The notes: generated by a model from the letters alone, not told the origin. DNA of 64,000 bases from Paludibacteraceae bacterium (GCA_024401455.1 JAKSLA010000010.1:1-64000), one strand, 5' to 3'; shown: positions 1 to 8,530, counted from the stretch's first letter. A program made the numbers and translations.

Positions 1-1215
1 GGAGGAGTAGTATCTCGCACTTGACTTTTTCTTGTAATCTGTGTATAAGTCGGAGTAGAGAGCGTTGGCTGGGAAGTGGAAGAGGAAATCCCCTTTGTCG
101 TAGAACGTGCCTTCTCCGGCCGTAATCATGTCGCCTTCTCTTTTGATGGGCAAAAGCAACTCCTTACGTTCACCTCTGATGGTGAAGGAGATGGAGTCTG
201 AGTTGCCGAAGTCGTCGATCACCACATATTTCATGTTGTAATCTCGCTCTTCATTAACATTTAGAATGCCGGTTGTTCCGTGATAGATGTCCAGCGGGTT
301 GTTTTTGTCATAAAAAGAGCGTATGAAGAATTCGCCCGTATTTTGTTGGTGTTTGTAGTCGATGATGTTGTTGAGGGCACGCGTGTCGGAGAATTTGTAG
401 TTCTCGAGGGTGATGTTTGAGATGATTTTGTCGTCTGCGTAAATTTTCAAGTGACGAGGCGTGTGGGTGAAGTGAGTGCCCGTCATGTAGTCGTTGGCTT
501 TTACGCCGAATCCTATTTCTCCCCAAGCCTTGATGTTGCCCGATGCTTGGAGTCTTCGGCCTTGACCCTTTACCATTGCCGAATTGAACCGTTTTTCCGT
601 CAGACCGTTGATGGAACCACCATTCAGACCGTAAAGTTTAACAGCAAAAATACGAGGGTTTTTGTTGTCTTCAAAATGGAAATATTTGTTGAGTTTCAAT
701 GGATTCAACATGTATTGGTCTTCTACCGTGCGAATTTCGAAATGAAGGTGAGGACCTGCCGAGGCACCCGTGTTTCCTGACAGAGCGAAGAGTTCCCCCT
801 TCGTTACGGGATACTCATTAGGCTCTAACGTGAAGTCTATTTCGTAACTCTGCTTAGCATATTGCTTGGCTTTGACGATAGAGTCCAACTTGGGAACAAA
901 ACCGTTCAGGTGTGCGTATAAGGACATACATCCGTTGGCGTGGGTGATGTAGGCCAATTTTCCGTAACTACGGGCAGAGATGGTGATGCGGGAGACATAT
1001 CCCTTGTCTATGGCGTATATGGGCGTGTTTTCGCCGTTTAGCGTTCTGAAGTCGAGACCGCCGTGGAAGTGGTTTCTACGAAGTTCGGCGTAACTGCCGC
1101 TTAGCGTTGTGTTTGTTTTGAGGGGGGACACAACTTCCCAATTCTCCAATTGGCAGAGACCATTCGTCGTTGCCACTGAAAGAGCAGCCATCAATGCTAT
1201 AATGAACTTTCTCAT
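1..1215 (-). CDS. M23 family metallopeptidase (LytM-like), 3' end outside window
   Basis: Secreted zinc peptidase expected to cut peptidoglycan cross-bridges or to act as a cell-wall scaffold. The first 405 codons are visible and the frame runs off the left edge. A signal peptide (MRKFIIALMAALSVATT) is followed by the M23 core. The first zinc motif is HFHGGLDFR (HxxxD), a GYVSRI strand follows, and the second motif is HLHFEIR. All metal ligands are present, so it is probably active. The remaining ~230 residues look like beta-rich domains I cannot assign. An in-frame ATG nine bases upstream (1224) is an alternative start; I chose 1215 because it begins a typical signal peptide. It is transcribed away from the DUF1573 gene. 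Confidence 0.88.
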   Translation of the reverse strand, partial: MRKFIIALMAALSVATTNGLCQLENWEVVSPLKTNTTLSGSYAELRRNHFHGGLDFRTLNGENTPIYAIDKGYVSRITISARSYGKLAYITHANGCMSLYAHLNGFVPKLDSIVKAKQYAKQSYEIDFTLEPNEYPVTKGELFALSGNTGASAGPHLHFEIRTVEDQYMLNPLKLNKYFHFEDNKNPRIFAVKLYGLNGGSINGLTEKRFNSAMVKGQGRRLQASGNIKAWGEIGFGVKANDYMTGTHFTHTPRHLKIYADDKIISNITLENYKFSDTRALNNIIDYKHQQNTGEFFIRSFYDKNNPLDIYHGTTGILNVNEERDYNMKYVVIDDFGNSDSISFTIRGERKELLLPIKREGDMITAGEGTFYDKGDFLFHFPANALYSDLYTDYKKKSSARYYSS

Positions 1216-1424
1216 CTTTCCCATTTGTTTATGATGCGTTGTAATGATGGTTCAACCATACCTTGCATCGTCATCCGTTTTAATCTCATCAAAATTCTCT
1301 CCAAAAATACAAAAAATGGCTGGCTTTAGTTGCTTTTCTTCCCTTGATAGATTAAAAACACGTAAAATTTTAATTTTGTTAAGTTTTATTTTCATATATA
1401 AACTCGTTTTTGGTAGTTTATTTA

Positions 1425-1432
1425 TAATTTTG
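1425..1432 (+). promoter_or_regulatory. Putative Bacteroidota -7 box upstream of DUF1573 gene
   Basis: TAATTTTG matches the TAnnTTTG -7 element. No TTTG lies at the expected 19-21 base distance upstream, so this is a partial match. A start just downstream would give an A-rich leader of about 75 bases. The rest of 1216-1514 is AT-rich and shows nothing else; a second TAATTTTG at 1371-1378 is a weaker alternative. Confidence 0.4.
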
Positions 1433-1514
1433 CATTCCGAAAGGGGCGGAGAGGTTTCCGCAACACTTTTAAGAGAGAAAAAGAAACAAATAAAAATTAA
1501 TAAAAAAAAGAATC

Positions 1515-2612
1515 ATGAAAAAGTTGCTTTTATTCTTTTTGGCTGCTGTGTCGTATGTAGTATCGACTTCGGCTGCTGACAACGTTGGAGCAAAGGCTCC
1601 TGAAATTTCTTTCGACACTTTGGTTCACAACTTCGGAACATTCCCTGAAGAGACTGGAAAGGTGTCTTGTACTTTTACCTTTAAGAATACAGGTGCTGCA
1701 GACTTGGTTTTGCAAAAGGTGAAGGCTTCTTGTGGTTGTACTACTCCAGAGTGGACAAAGACTCCAGTTGCACCAGGTGAGACAGGTACTGTGATTGCTA
1801 CATATAACGCAAGTGGTCGTCCAGGCGCATTTACAAAGACAATTACTGTAACCTCTAATGCAGGTGACAAGAGATTGACTATCAAGGGTGAGGTTATCCC
1901 TAAGGCTCAAAAGATCGAGGATCAATATCCTATTGATTTCGGTAGTTTGCGTTTGAAGAAGAAGCATGTATATATGAACAATGTTAACTACAATGACGGT
2001 AAGACAGAGCGTGTTCAAGTGGTTAATAATTCAAATGCAGATATGGCTATCTCATTCAAGAATGTTCCAAGTTACATCGAAATCAAGTCGGCTCCTGAAA
2101 AGTTGAAGGCTGGCGAGAAGGGTACAATCGACGTGACAATCAAAAAGGATGCTGGCGAATGGGGTTCTATCTCTGACGACATTGAGGTGCTTGTTAATGG
2201 CAAGAATGTTGTCAAGGAGGGTAAGAATGCAGTTCTTTCTGTTCACGGTAATATCCAAGAGAATTTCTCTTCAATGACAGCAGAGGAGAAGGCTAACGCT
2301 CCAGTTGTTAAGGTGGGTAACGTTATCAAGTTGGGCGAGTTGAAGGCTGACACTAAGAAGACATTCAAGTTCACTGTAGCAAACGACGGTAAGAGCGACT
2401 TGATCATCCGCAAGGCAACGGCTGATAGCAAGGCTATCGTATTGTCTGCCCCTTCTAAGGGCATCAAGCCAGGTAAGAAGGCTGACATCAAGTTGACTAT
2501 CGATACTAAGGGATTTGCAGCAGGTGACTTTACTAACCGTGTCACTTTGATTACAAACGATCCTAACAACAAGGGTATTTCTGTATTGCAAATCAATGGT
2601 CAAGTTAAGTAA
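1515..2612 (+). CDS. DUF1573 domain-containing secreted protein
   Basis: Exported protein of 365 residues; the molecular function of DUF1573 is not established. A signal peptide (MKKLLLFFLAAVSYVVSTSA) leads into a DUF1573 Ig-like domain at roughly residues 30-125, with the family's cysteine motif KASCGCTTPEW and the VAPGETGTV turn. A middle beta domain follows. A C-terminal domain (about 265-365) repeats the same fold pattern (VIKLGELKADTKKTFKF...) without cysteines, so the protein looks like tandem ASH/Ig modules. It precedes a TlpA-like gene, a CcdA-like transporter and a second DUF1573 gene, which suggests envelope redox or assembly work. A terminator separates it from them. Confidence 0.85.
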   Translation: MKKLLLFFLAAVSYVVSTSAADNVGAKAPEISFDTLVHNFGTFPEETGKVSCTFTFKNTGAADLVLQKVKASCGCTTPEWTKTPVAPGETGTVIATYNASGRPGAFTKTITVTSNAGDKRLTIKGEVIPKAQKIEDQYPIDFGSLRLKKKHVYMNNVNYNDGKTERVQVVNNSNADMAISFKNVPSYIEIKSAPEKLKAGEKGTIDVTIKKDAGEWGSISDDIEVLVNGKNVVKEGKNAVLSVHGNIQENFSSMTAEEKANAPVVKVGNVIKLGELKADTKKTFKFTVANDGKSDLIIRKATADSKAIVLSAPSKGIKPGKKADIKLTIDTKGFAAGDFTNRVTLITNDPNNKGISVLQINGQVK

Positions 2613-2638
2613 TCTTTGGCTTGATTAAATAAATACTT

Positions 2639-2675
2639 GAAGGGCGGTCGTCGTGTGCGATTGCCCTTCTTTTTC
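2639..2675 (+). terminator. Rho-independent terminator after DUF1573 gene
   Basis: GAAGGGC (2639-2645) pairs with GCCCTTC (2663-2669) and is followed by a T-rich run. Confidence 0.75.
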
Positions 2676-2734
2676 ATTTGTCGATTCTCTGAGATGTCAA
2701 TGACGGCATCTTGTTAATCAATCCCCTTTGTAAT

Positions 2735-3832
2735 ATGAATAGGCTTCGTTTTCTTTCTTTGCTACTCCTTGTTTTTCTCGTTTCCTGTTCGCGAAATGAG
2801 TCGTATGTTATTCATGGAGACTTGCGTTTCGTGAATGCTTCTCGTGCTTATTTGTTGGAACAGGATGAGTTGGGCGAGTTGGTTGTCCGTGATAGTACCT
2901 CCATACGAGGGGGCGTGTTCTATTTCCGTGGACGTGTTAAGTCGCCTACGATGATGTATGTGCAAGTGGGAAAGAGGCATCCGATTGATGTGCTTGTTGA
3001 GAATACGAAGATTAAGATGACGGGTTCTATTCTTTTGCCCGATGAAATCAAGGTGAAGGGTTCGCGTTCGCATAACGAGTTTGTTGTGCTGCAAAAGGAG
3101 ATGATGAAATTGAAGGACGAACATAGTCTTTTGCTGATAGAACTGACGAACGCCAAGAAGCAAAATAACGTCAATCGAGTGAAGACGTTGACCAAACAGT
3201 ACAATGAGGCTTCGGAAAAGCTATTGGCCTATACGCAGCGTTTTGTGGCTGGCAATCCGACGTCGGTTGGTGCAGCCTATTTCGTCTGTATGTTGATGCA
3301 GTATTTCGATGTCTCTAAATTGAAAGATATTATTCTTTCCTTTGATTCCTCTATCGCCGATAACCAATACGTCCGGTTTTTGAATGAGGAGTTGGCTTTG
3401 AATCAGAAGTTGAGCGTTGCCTCTGAAGCCCCGGAATTCTTTTTGCCCACGTTGGACGGAGATACGGTTTCGTTGGCCAATTATCAAGGACAATATGTTT
3501 TTATTGATTTTTGGGCGTCGTGGTGCGAACGGAGTGCAGAGCGCCGTGATCGTATAGCAAAGTCGTACGAAAAGTATAAGGGAATGGGATTCAACGTGTT
3601 GGCGGTCTCTTTGGATAGGGAAGAGGAAGCATGGAGCAAAGCGGTTGAGCAGAAGGTGTATGGCTGGAAAGAGGCTTCTGATCTGTTGTATTGGGAAAGC
3701 CCTATTTCGAAAGTATATCGTGTCCACCAAATCCCTTATGGTGTTTTGATAGGTCCTGATGGAAGAATCATATCTATTAATCCACGTCGATACATGTTGG
3801 AGGCGAAATTGTCCAATATATTTGGATATTGA
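2735..3832 (+). CDS. TlpA/AhpC-type thioredoxin-fold lipoprotein with a single active-site Cys
   Basis: Outer-envelope lipoprotein of 365 residues with lipobox LVSCS after a hydrophobic leader. The N-terminal ~200 residues look like the DUF4369-type domain that often precedes TlpA thioredoxins in this phylum. The C-terminal thioredoxin-like domain (about 240-365) contains FIDFWASWCERS and the cis-proline region QIPYGVLIGPDG. The usual WCxxC is WCERS (codons TGC GAA CGG AGT), so the resolving cysteine is serine. It may act as a monothiol or non-redox binding protein rather than a dithiol reductase. The start at 2735 (ATG) puts the lipobox at the normal position; an upstream TTG at 2711 would lengthen the leader. 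The CcdA-like gene follows. Confidence 0.82.
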   Translation: MNRLRFLSLLLLVFLVSCSRNESYVIHGDLRFVNASRAYLLEQDELGELVVRDSTSIRGGVFYFRGRVKSPTMMYVQVGKRHPIDVLVENTKIKMTGSILLPDEIKVKGSRSHNEFVVLQKEMMKLKDEHSLLLIELTNAKKQNNVNRVKTLTKQYNEASEKLLAYTQRFVAGNPTSVGAAYFVCMLMQYFDVSKLKDIILSFDSSIADNQYVRFLNEELALNQKLSVASEAPEFFLPTLDGDTVSLANYQGQYVFIDFWASWCERSAERRDRIAKSYEKYKGMGFNVLAVSLDREEEAWSKAVEQKVYGWKEASDLLYWESPISKVYRVHQIPYGVLIGPDGRIISINPRRYMLEAKLSNIFGY

Positions 3833-3905
3833 ATTTATAGAGGCCCCCTTTTTTTGTGTTTTGAAGATTAAAGGTTAATTTTGTTGTAAATATTGGAATT
3901 TTTAG

Positions 3906-4619
3906 ATGGATGAAGTCATAAACATACTGATGGGAAAGGACTTCCCGATGTTGGCCTCTTTGTTGATGGGGTTAGTGGTCTCGATTAGTCCTTGTACGTT
4001 GGCTGCCAATGTCTCGGCTGTCTCCTTTTTGACCAAGGAGGGTTCGTCGGAGCAGAACGCGGTTCGGCTTTTCCTTCGAGGTCTCATTTACACGTTGGGA
4101 AGGACGGCGGCGTATGCTTTGTTGGGTATTCTGCTTTTCTATTTCACCAGTGGTACCGATTTCGGTGCAGAGGTGCAATATTGGGTAGGACTCTTGGCTG
4201 GTCCTCTATTCATCTTGATTGGATTGGTTATGTTGGATGTCATTCATGTCCATGGTTTTGCCGATAAGTGCATTGCCCGTTTCAACTTGAAAAAGCGTGT
4301 GCCTACTTGGCGAAGCGCTTTCTTGGTGGGCTTTCTTTTGGCATTTGCCTTTTGTCCATATTGTGCGTCGGTCTATTTCGGCTTGATGTTGCCGTTGGCG
4401 CTTTCACTTCCTAAGGTGGGCTTGTTTTTGCCCATTCTATTTGCGATAGGAGCAGCCGTCCCAGTGCTTTTCATGTCGTGGATTTTGGCGTACAGCATAA
4501 AAAGTTTATCCAGTTGGTATGATAAATTCTCCAAGTTTGAATTGTGGTTCAGACGAGGGTTGGGATTGCTTTTCGTGGTCTCTGGATTGCTTTTCATTTT
4601 TGAATATTTCTTTGATTAA
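3906..4619 (+). CDS. CcdA/DsbD-type transmembrane thiol transporter (ArsG-like family)
   Basis: Inner-membrane protein of 237 residues with about six helices. It resembles the electron-carrying transmembrane part of DsbD and CcdA. The family's proline-flanked cysteines are visible: SISPCTLAANVSA in the first helix and AFAFCPYCASVYFG in the fourth. Such proteins pass reducing equivalents from cytoplasmic thioredoxin to periplasmic thiol proteins. In Bacteroidota, close relatives are often auto-named as ArsG-type arsenical permeases, a label I would not trust for function. Its neighbours (TlpA-like protein before, DUF1573 after) favour envelope thiol delivery. It is probably co-transcribed with 4640-5014 and 5026-5982. 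Confidence 0.8.
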   Translation: MDEVINILMGKDFPMLASLLMGLVVSISPCTLAANVSAVSFLTKEGSSEQNAVRLFLRGLIYTLGRTAAYALLGILLFYFTSGTDFGAEVQYWVGLLAGPLFILIGLVMLDVIHVHGFADKCIARFNLKKRVPTWRSAFLVGFLLAFAFCPYCASVYFGLMLPLALSLPKVGLFLPILFAIGAAVPVLFMSWILAYSIKSLSSWYDKFSKFELWFRRGLGLLFVVSGLLFIFEYFFD

Positions 4620-4639
4620 CAAATAAAAAAGTATAAGAT

Positions 4640-5014
4640 ATGAGATTGTCATTAGTAATGCTTTTTTCTTTCGTCTCCTTGCTGGCTTCTGCCAAAGGAA
4701 CGATGACTTGGGAAGAGTCCACGGAGTATGATTTCGGAAAAGTGGAGTTTGGGTCAGGTCCGGTATATCACCGTTTTGTTTTCAGAAACGATGGTAAGGA
4801 ACCTCTTTTGATTAGAGATGTTGTCGCTTCATGTGGTTGCGTTTCAGCAGGTTGGACAAAGGCGCCTGTTGCCGTTGGCGATACGGGTTCCGTTTTTGTC
4901 AGATATAAGAACAATGTGAGCGGTGTGTTTCATAAGACGGTCAAGGTGGTTTCTACCGCTAAAGGCGCCAAGAAAACATCGTTGGTTATCAAGGGTGAGT
5001 CTGTCAAAAAGTAA
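4640..5014 (+). CDS. Small DUF1573 protein
   Basis: Secreted single-domain protein of 124 residues: signal peptide (MRLSLVMLFSFVSLLASA) plus one DUF1573 Ig-like domain. The motif VVASCGCVSAGWTKAPVAVG closely matches the CGC region of the larger DUF1573 protein at 1515-2612, so the two are paralogues and this is the minimal version. It begins 20 bases after the CcdA-like gene and ends 11 bases before the UbiA gene, which implies one transcript. The function is unknown; the conserved CGC pair next to a thiol transporter is suggestive of a thiol client. Confidence 0.85.
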   Translation: MRLSLVMLFSFVSLLASAKGTMTWEESTEYDFGKVEFGSGPVYHRFVFRNDGKEPLLIRDVVASCGCVSAGWTKAPVAVGDTGSVFVRYKNNVSGVFHKTVKVVSTAKGAKKTSLVIKGESVKK

Positions 5015-5025
5015 CGGTTTGACCT

Positions 5026-5982
5026 ATGGAGACAATAAAGGAGTATATGAAGTTGATGCGTTTGCCTAATGTGCTGCTTATCGCATCGGTTCAGATGATG
5101 ATCTATTTTTTCGTGTTGAGACCCGTCTTGTCTCAATATACCTTGGAGCCTGCCATGCCCGTGGCCGACTTCTATTTGTTGGTGCTTTCCATTGCCTTTA
5201 TTTCGGCGGGCGGTTATGTCATCAACGACTATTTCGATATGCGCATCGATGAACTGAATAAGCCATTGACGCGTGTTGTGGGCCGAACGTTGACGAAGCG
5301 ACAAGCTATGGTCTGCTACCAAGTGGTGTCGGCAATCGGTATGTTGTTGGGTACTCTATTGTGTTTCAAAACGCATTCGTTTACCTATTTCTTCGTCTAT
5401 GTGATGTTCCTGGGGTTGCTTTGGTTCTATTCCTCTTCGTATAAGAGGCAGTTCGTCTTGGGCAATTTTATCGTTGCATTCTTGATGGCCATGGTGCCGT
5501 TCATTGTCGGCTTGTTCGAGTTGCGTTATATGACGGTAGTGTACGAGCCATCGGACGATGGTAATTTCATAGCCTACTTGGTATTATCATGGACAGGCGC
5601 CTTTGCGGCTGTTGCCTTCTTATGGACGTTCGTTTATGAAGTGGTGAAAGATATGGATACAGAAAAGGGCGATAGGGAATTGGAATGTCATACATTTGCC
5701 GTCGTTTGGGGATTTGAGCGGACGAAGATATTGTTGTATGCCTGCCTTGTCGTGGCGTTGACCGTATGCGCATATTTTGTGCTTTGCCTTTCTCCGTTGG
5801 AAGGATCTTTGGGCTGGCGCTATTTCCTTTGTGCCATTGTCGTCACTTCGGGTTATTTCGTCTATTCGTTGGCCAAAGCAAATTCAAGGATGGATTATCG
5901 CTTTACGGCAAGTTTGGCCAAAGCAATCCTCTTCTTGTCGATGGCTTTTGCATTTATTGTTTATTACGAATGCCAAGTTTGA
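5026..5982 (+). CDS. UbiA-family prenyltransferase (geranylgeranylglycerol-phosphate synthase-like)
   Basis: Integral membrane prenyltransferase of 318 residues that transfers a polyprenyl group to an acceptor. The first Asp-rich motif NDYFDMRIDELNKP (about residue 67) and the second, KDMDTEKGDRE (about 210), bind the Mg2+-diphosphate of the prenyl donor. Around nine hydrophobic segments are visible, as expected for the fold. Bacteroidota relatives are usually called geranylgeranylglycerol-phosphate geranylgeranyltransferase, but the acceptor cannot be told from sequence. It is last in the TlpA-CcdA-DUF1573 group and is followed by a strong terminator. Confidence 0.85.
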   Translation: METIKEYMKLMRLPNVLLIASVQMMIYFFVLRPVLSQYTLEPAMPVADFYLLVLSIAFISAGGYVINDYFDMRIDELNKPLTRVVGRTLTKRQAMVCYQVVSAIGMLLGTLLCFKTHSFTYFFVYVMFLGLLWFYSSSYKRQFVLGNFIVAFLMAMVPFIVGLFELRYMTVVYEPSDDGNFIAYLVLSWTGAFAAVAFLWTFVYEVVKDMDTEKGDRELECHTFAVVWGFERTKILLYACLVVALTVCAYFVLCLSPLEGSLGWRYFLCAIVVTSGYFVYSLAKANSRMDYRFTASLAKAILFLSMAFAFIVYYECQV

Positions 5983-6016
5983 TGCAGTTCGGAAAGTTTT
6001 GATGCAATAAAACGAT

Positions 6017-6058
6017 GCCTCTGTCTGTCGAAAAGACTTGCAGAGGCTTCTTTTTTTT
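6017..6058 (+). terminator. Rho-independent terminator after UbiA gene
   Basis: GCCTCTG (6017-6023) pairs with CAGAGGC (6041-6047), with extra internal pairing, followed by a run of T. Confidence 0.88.
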
Positions 6059-6180
6059 ATTTTGTATTGAATAAGCGGGAAAAAATTTGTGCTTTATTGA
6101 AATATTGTATAAATTGCAAGAGAATTAGAGTGAATTATGCTCGATTCTATGGTAATGTGTAATTAAGAATAGATTTTGAA

Positions 6181-6978
6181 ATGAAAATAGGATATTATTT
6201 AGTTCTTTCGTTGCTTTGTCTCTTTTCTTTGGCGGATATGAGTGCTAAGGAGAAGGACAAGCCTACACTTTTTTCAAGGGAGTATAGATCAAAGGGCGAT
6301 ACTCTTCGTTATCGTATTCTTTACCCGGAAGGATATAATAAGGATGATAAGAAGACGAAGTATCCGCTTGTTGTCTTTTTGCATGCTGAGACGGAGAATG
6401 GATCGGATAATCAATCCCAATTAAAGTATGGATCGTCTCTGTTTTTGAATCCGGAAATGCGTCACTTCTATAAGGCTATTGTGATTTTCCCACAATGTCC
6501 GGTAGGCGACCAGTGGGCTGAATTTAAGAAAGATGAGATGACAGGCAAATATAGTGTGCCTATTGATCCTTTCCAGACGAAATCGGCAACGGTGTTGTCT
6601 CGTATGATAGATCATTATTCGAAGAAGTCGATAGTGGATTCTGACAAGATATATTTGGTCGGTATTTCAGCGGGAGGAATGGGTGTGTTGGATTTGGCTG
6701 CTCGCGACCCAAAGAATTTTGCGGCGGTTGTCTCTATAGGCGGTGCAATCCATTCAGAAAGGATGAAGTCGTTGAAGAAAACGCCGATTCGTCTTTACCA
6801 CGGAGCCGCAGACTCTACAGTGTCCGTGTCATATTCGAGAGATGCCTACTATGAGTTGAAGGCGAACGGATCGAAAGATGCCGAAATCATTGAATATTCG
6901 GACAAAGGCCACTCTTGTTGGCGAGAGGCAATGAGTTCTTCCGATTTCTTGAAATGGATTTTTGCTCAAAGTAAGTAA
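6181..6978 (+). CDS. Secreted alpha/beta-hydrolase (esterase/PHB-depolymerase-like)
   Basis: Exported serine hydrolase of 265 residues, probably an esterase acting on carbohydrate-linked or small esters. A signal peptide (MKIGYYLVLSLLCLFSLADMSA) is followed by an alpha/beta fold. The nucleophile elbow is VGISAGGMG (Ser near residue 161), the acid is probably in YHGAADSTVS, and the histidine is in DKGHSCW. The catalytic triad is therefore complete. It stands alone between two terminators. The substrate is unknown; feruloyl or acetyl-xylan esterase roles are possible given the glycosidases elsewhere in the window. Confidence 0.82.
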   Translation: MKIGYYLVLSLLCLFSLADMSAKEKDKPTLFSREYRSKGDTLRYRILYPEGYNKDDKKTKYPLVVFLHAETENGSDNQSQLKYGSSLFLNPEMRHFYKAIVIFPQCPVGDQWAEFKKDEMTGKYSVPIDPFQTKSATVLSRMIDHYSKKSIVDSDKIYLVGISAGGMGVLDLAARDPKNFAAVVSIGGAIHSERMKSLKKTPIRLYHGAADSTVSVSYSRDAYYELKANGSKDAEIIEYSDKGHSCWREAMSSSDFLKWIFAQSK

Positions 6979-7053
6979 AGGGGAAGTTTGTAACTGATTT
7001 ATAGGAACTTCTAATTTGAGGAACCCCCTATAGATAAATGTAACTATTCATAT

Positions 7054-7088
7054 AGCCATGTCTTCGGTTGGAGGCATGGCTTTTTTTT
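7054..7088 (+). terminator. Rho-independent terminator after esterase gene
   Basis: AGCCATG (7054-7060) pairs with CATGGCT (7075-7081) and runs into eight T residues. The following 7089-7293 is strongly AT-rich with no gene or RNA that I can recognise. Confidence 0.85.
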
Positions 7089-7293
7089 AGGGTTGGTGTC
7101 AATGTTGGCAATCGTAACTTTATAGGCCTTTTTGAGAAGCATAGTAGATGATAAACTTCGACTCGAATTTCAATTTGTAATTGGTTCTCTGAAATCTAAC
7201 AGGAGGAAAAAAATAGGTAATTATATACTATATTATACCCGGAACCATAACAATACCTTATAGTGTATAGTCTTCTATATTATTCAGTAAACA

Positions 7294-7818
7294 TTAAATA
7301 GAATTCTTTAATTCATTTAGAAAACGATTCCAATATTCAAGAGACTTTTGAATTGGTTCAAAACCATAAGAATGTCTGTCTCCTTTTATTTTGATATAAT
7401 ATGCATTCGTAATTACATCCATAAACATTCTTCCCGATAACTTTGCCCCATTCTTCATGAATATTGTTCCACAAACAGTGAATTTTGAGTTTGTTTGAAT
7501 CATGTCTTCAACCCAAAATTCTATGACAACATCTACCCCTTGGTAATTGATTACAAAAGAGAAAGGTTTGTTCTTGAATGCACTTAGCATCATATAAAGT
7601 GATTGTGCGTCCATTTCTGCTACTTGTTTTAATGTTGGTTCTGTCGGTCTACCAGAAGGTATTGTTGGATTGCCCATGACACTTGATTTTGCGGAATCTC
7701 TTCCATGCTTAACAATAATGTTTCTTTGTTTGCCTGTTACTTCGTCAATAGCCTCTGTTATGACCTGTTTTACTATTCTATTTAAAACACTTTCTGTTAA
7801 TCTTACTATCTGTTTCAT
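7294..7818 (-). CDS. Orphan protein with N-terminal RLTE helix tag (A)
   Basis: Unrecognised protein of 174 residues without signal peptide or membrane helix. The first ~25 residues (MKQIVRLTESVLNRIVKQVI...) form a predicted amphipathic helix that closely matches the start of the divergent gene at 7934-8467. The rest is unrelated to that neighbour. It holds a basic linker (about 30-60) and a C-terminal alpha/beta region with FVINYQGVDVVIEFWVEDM. Base composition is clearly lower in GC than flanking genes (12 of 60 G/C in 7261-7320 just beyond its 3' end, by my count), which fits acquired DNA. The neighbour gives no functional clue. Confidence 0.68.
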   Translation of the reverse strand: MKQIVRLTESVLNRIVKQVITEAIDEVTGKQRNIIVKHGRDSAKSSVMGNPTIPSGRPTEPTLKQVAEMDAQSLYMMLSAFKNKPFSFVINYQGVDVVIEFWVEDMIQTNSKFTVCGTIFMKNGAKLSGRMFMDVITNAYYIKIKGDRHSYGFEPIQKSLEYWNRFLNELKNSI

Positions 7819-7857
7819 TCTTGAATCAATATTTGTCTATAAATATCAATCCAAAGG

Positions 7858-7865
7858 CAAAAGTA
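7858..7865 (-). promoter_or_regulatory. Putative -7 box for orphan gene A
   Basis: On the minus strand this reads TACTTTTG (TAnnTTTG), about 40 bases upstream of the 7818 start. No -33 TTTG at the expected distance. Confidence 0.45.
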
Positions 7866-7933
7866 TAAGAACTTTTTTAATCTCTATGCTATTTATATGT
7901 GTAAATAACTAAAACAAAAACATTTTTTAGAAT

Positions 7934-8467
7934 ATGAAACAAAGAATTAGACTCACAGAGGGCCAACTCAATAGGGTGATTAAGGAATCTGTAAAAAGAG
8001 TTTTGAATGAGATAAGTGTAGATACAGCAATTTCTGCACATAAAAGAGCACAACGTGATATGGATAATGCTGAATTTCGTTGGGATGATTATGATGCTGC
8101 TGATAAATATGAGAAACGTCAAAGACAAGCAGATACATTTGCTAAATACGCACAAGATAATGGAGCACAATACTATCCATACGGACTAATTGGATGGTAT
8201 CAAGATGATAGTGATGGTGTTTTTGACCATTCTGAGGTTGTATTTAGCGATTCTATTGATGATGTGCCTGATGATGGCTATGGTATATACGCATTAACAA
8301 GAGAAGGAAAAGATACATATGAGCAATGGAAGGAAGATGCTTCTGCCGGATACGATTTATGTAATGGTAGAGCAAAAGGCCTTGCTCGTAGTATAGGTTC
8401 TTCAGAATGGAAAATATGGGATTATCTGACATCAGACAGTTCACTTGCGAGAAAAATACAATATTAA
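7934..8467 (+). CDS. Orphan protein with N-terminal RLTE helix tag (B)
   Basis: Unrecognised hydrophilic protein of 177 residues. The N-terminus MKQRIRLTEGQLNRVIKESV is the second copy of the tag found in the divergent gene A: MKQ, RLTE, then LNR followed by hydrophobic/basic alternation. A charged, helix-prone segment rich in Asp, Lys and Arg spans about residues 30-80. A Tyr/Asp-rich region (YYPYGLIGWYQDDSDG) follows. It ends near the hairpin at 8531. The 115-base gap between genes A and B implies shared control. No homologous family is known to me. Low GC again suggests transfer. Confidence 0.68.
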   Translation: MKQRIRLTEGQLNRVIKESVKRVLNEISVDTAISAHKRAQRDMDNAEFRWDDYDAADKYEKRQRQADTFAKYAQDNGAQYYPYGLIGWYQDDSDGVFDHSEVVFSDSIDDVPDDGYGIYALTREGKDTYEQWKEDASAGYDLCNGRAKGLARSIGSSEWKIWDYLTSDSSLARKIQY

Positions 8468-8530
8468 GCAGCATAGCACAACACAAACTCCCTATTAGGT
8501 TTAACCAACCCGATAGAGGAATGGAACATT

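Noticed and set aside
1530-2603. Several minus-strand open frames inside the DUF1573 gene
   Set aside because: They are antisense shadows of a clear secreted protein and show no domain or promoter.
3906-4619. Arsenical efflux permease function for the CcdA-like protein
   Set aside because: Cysteine motifs and neighbours support a thiol transporter; no ars genes are nearby.
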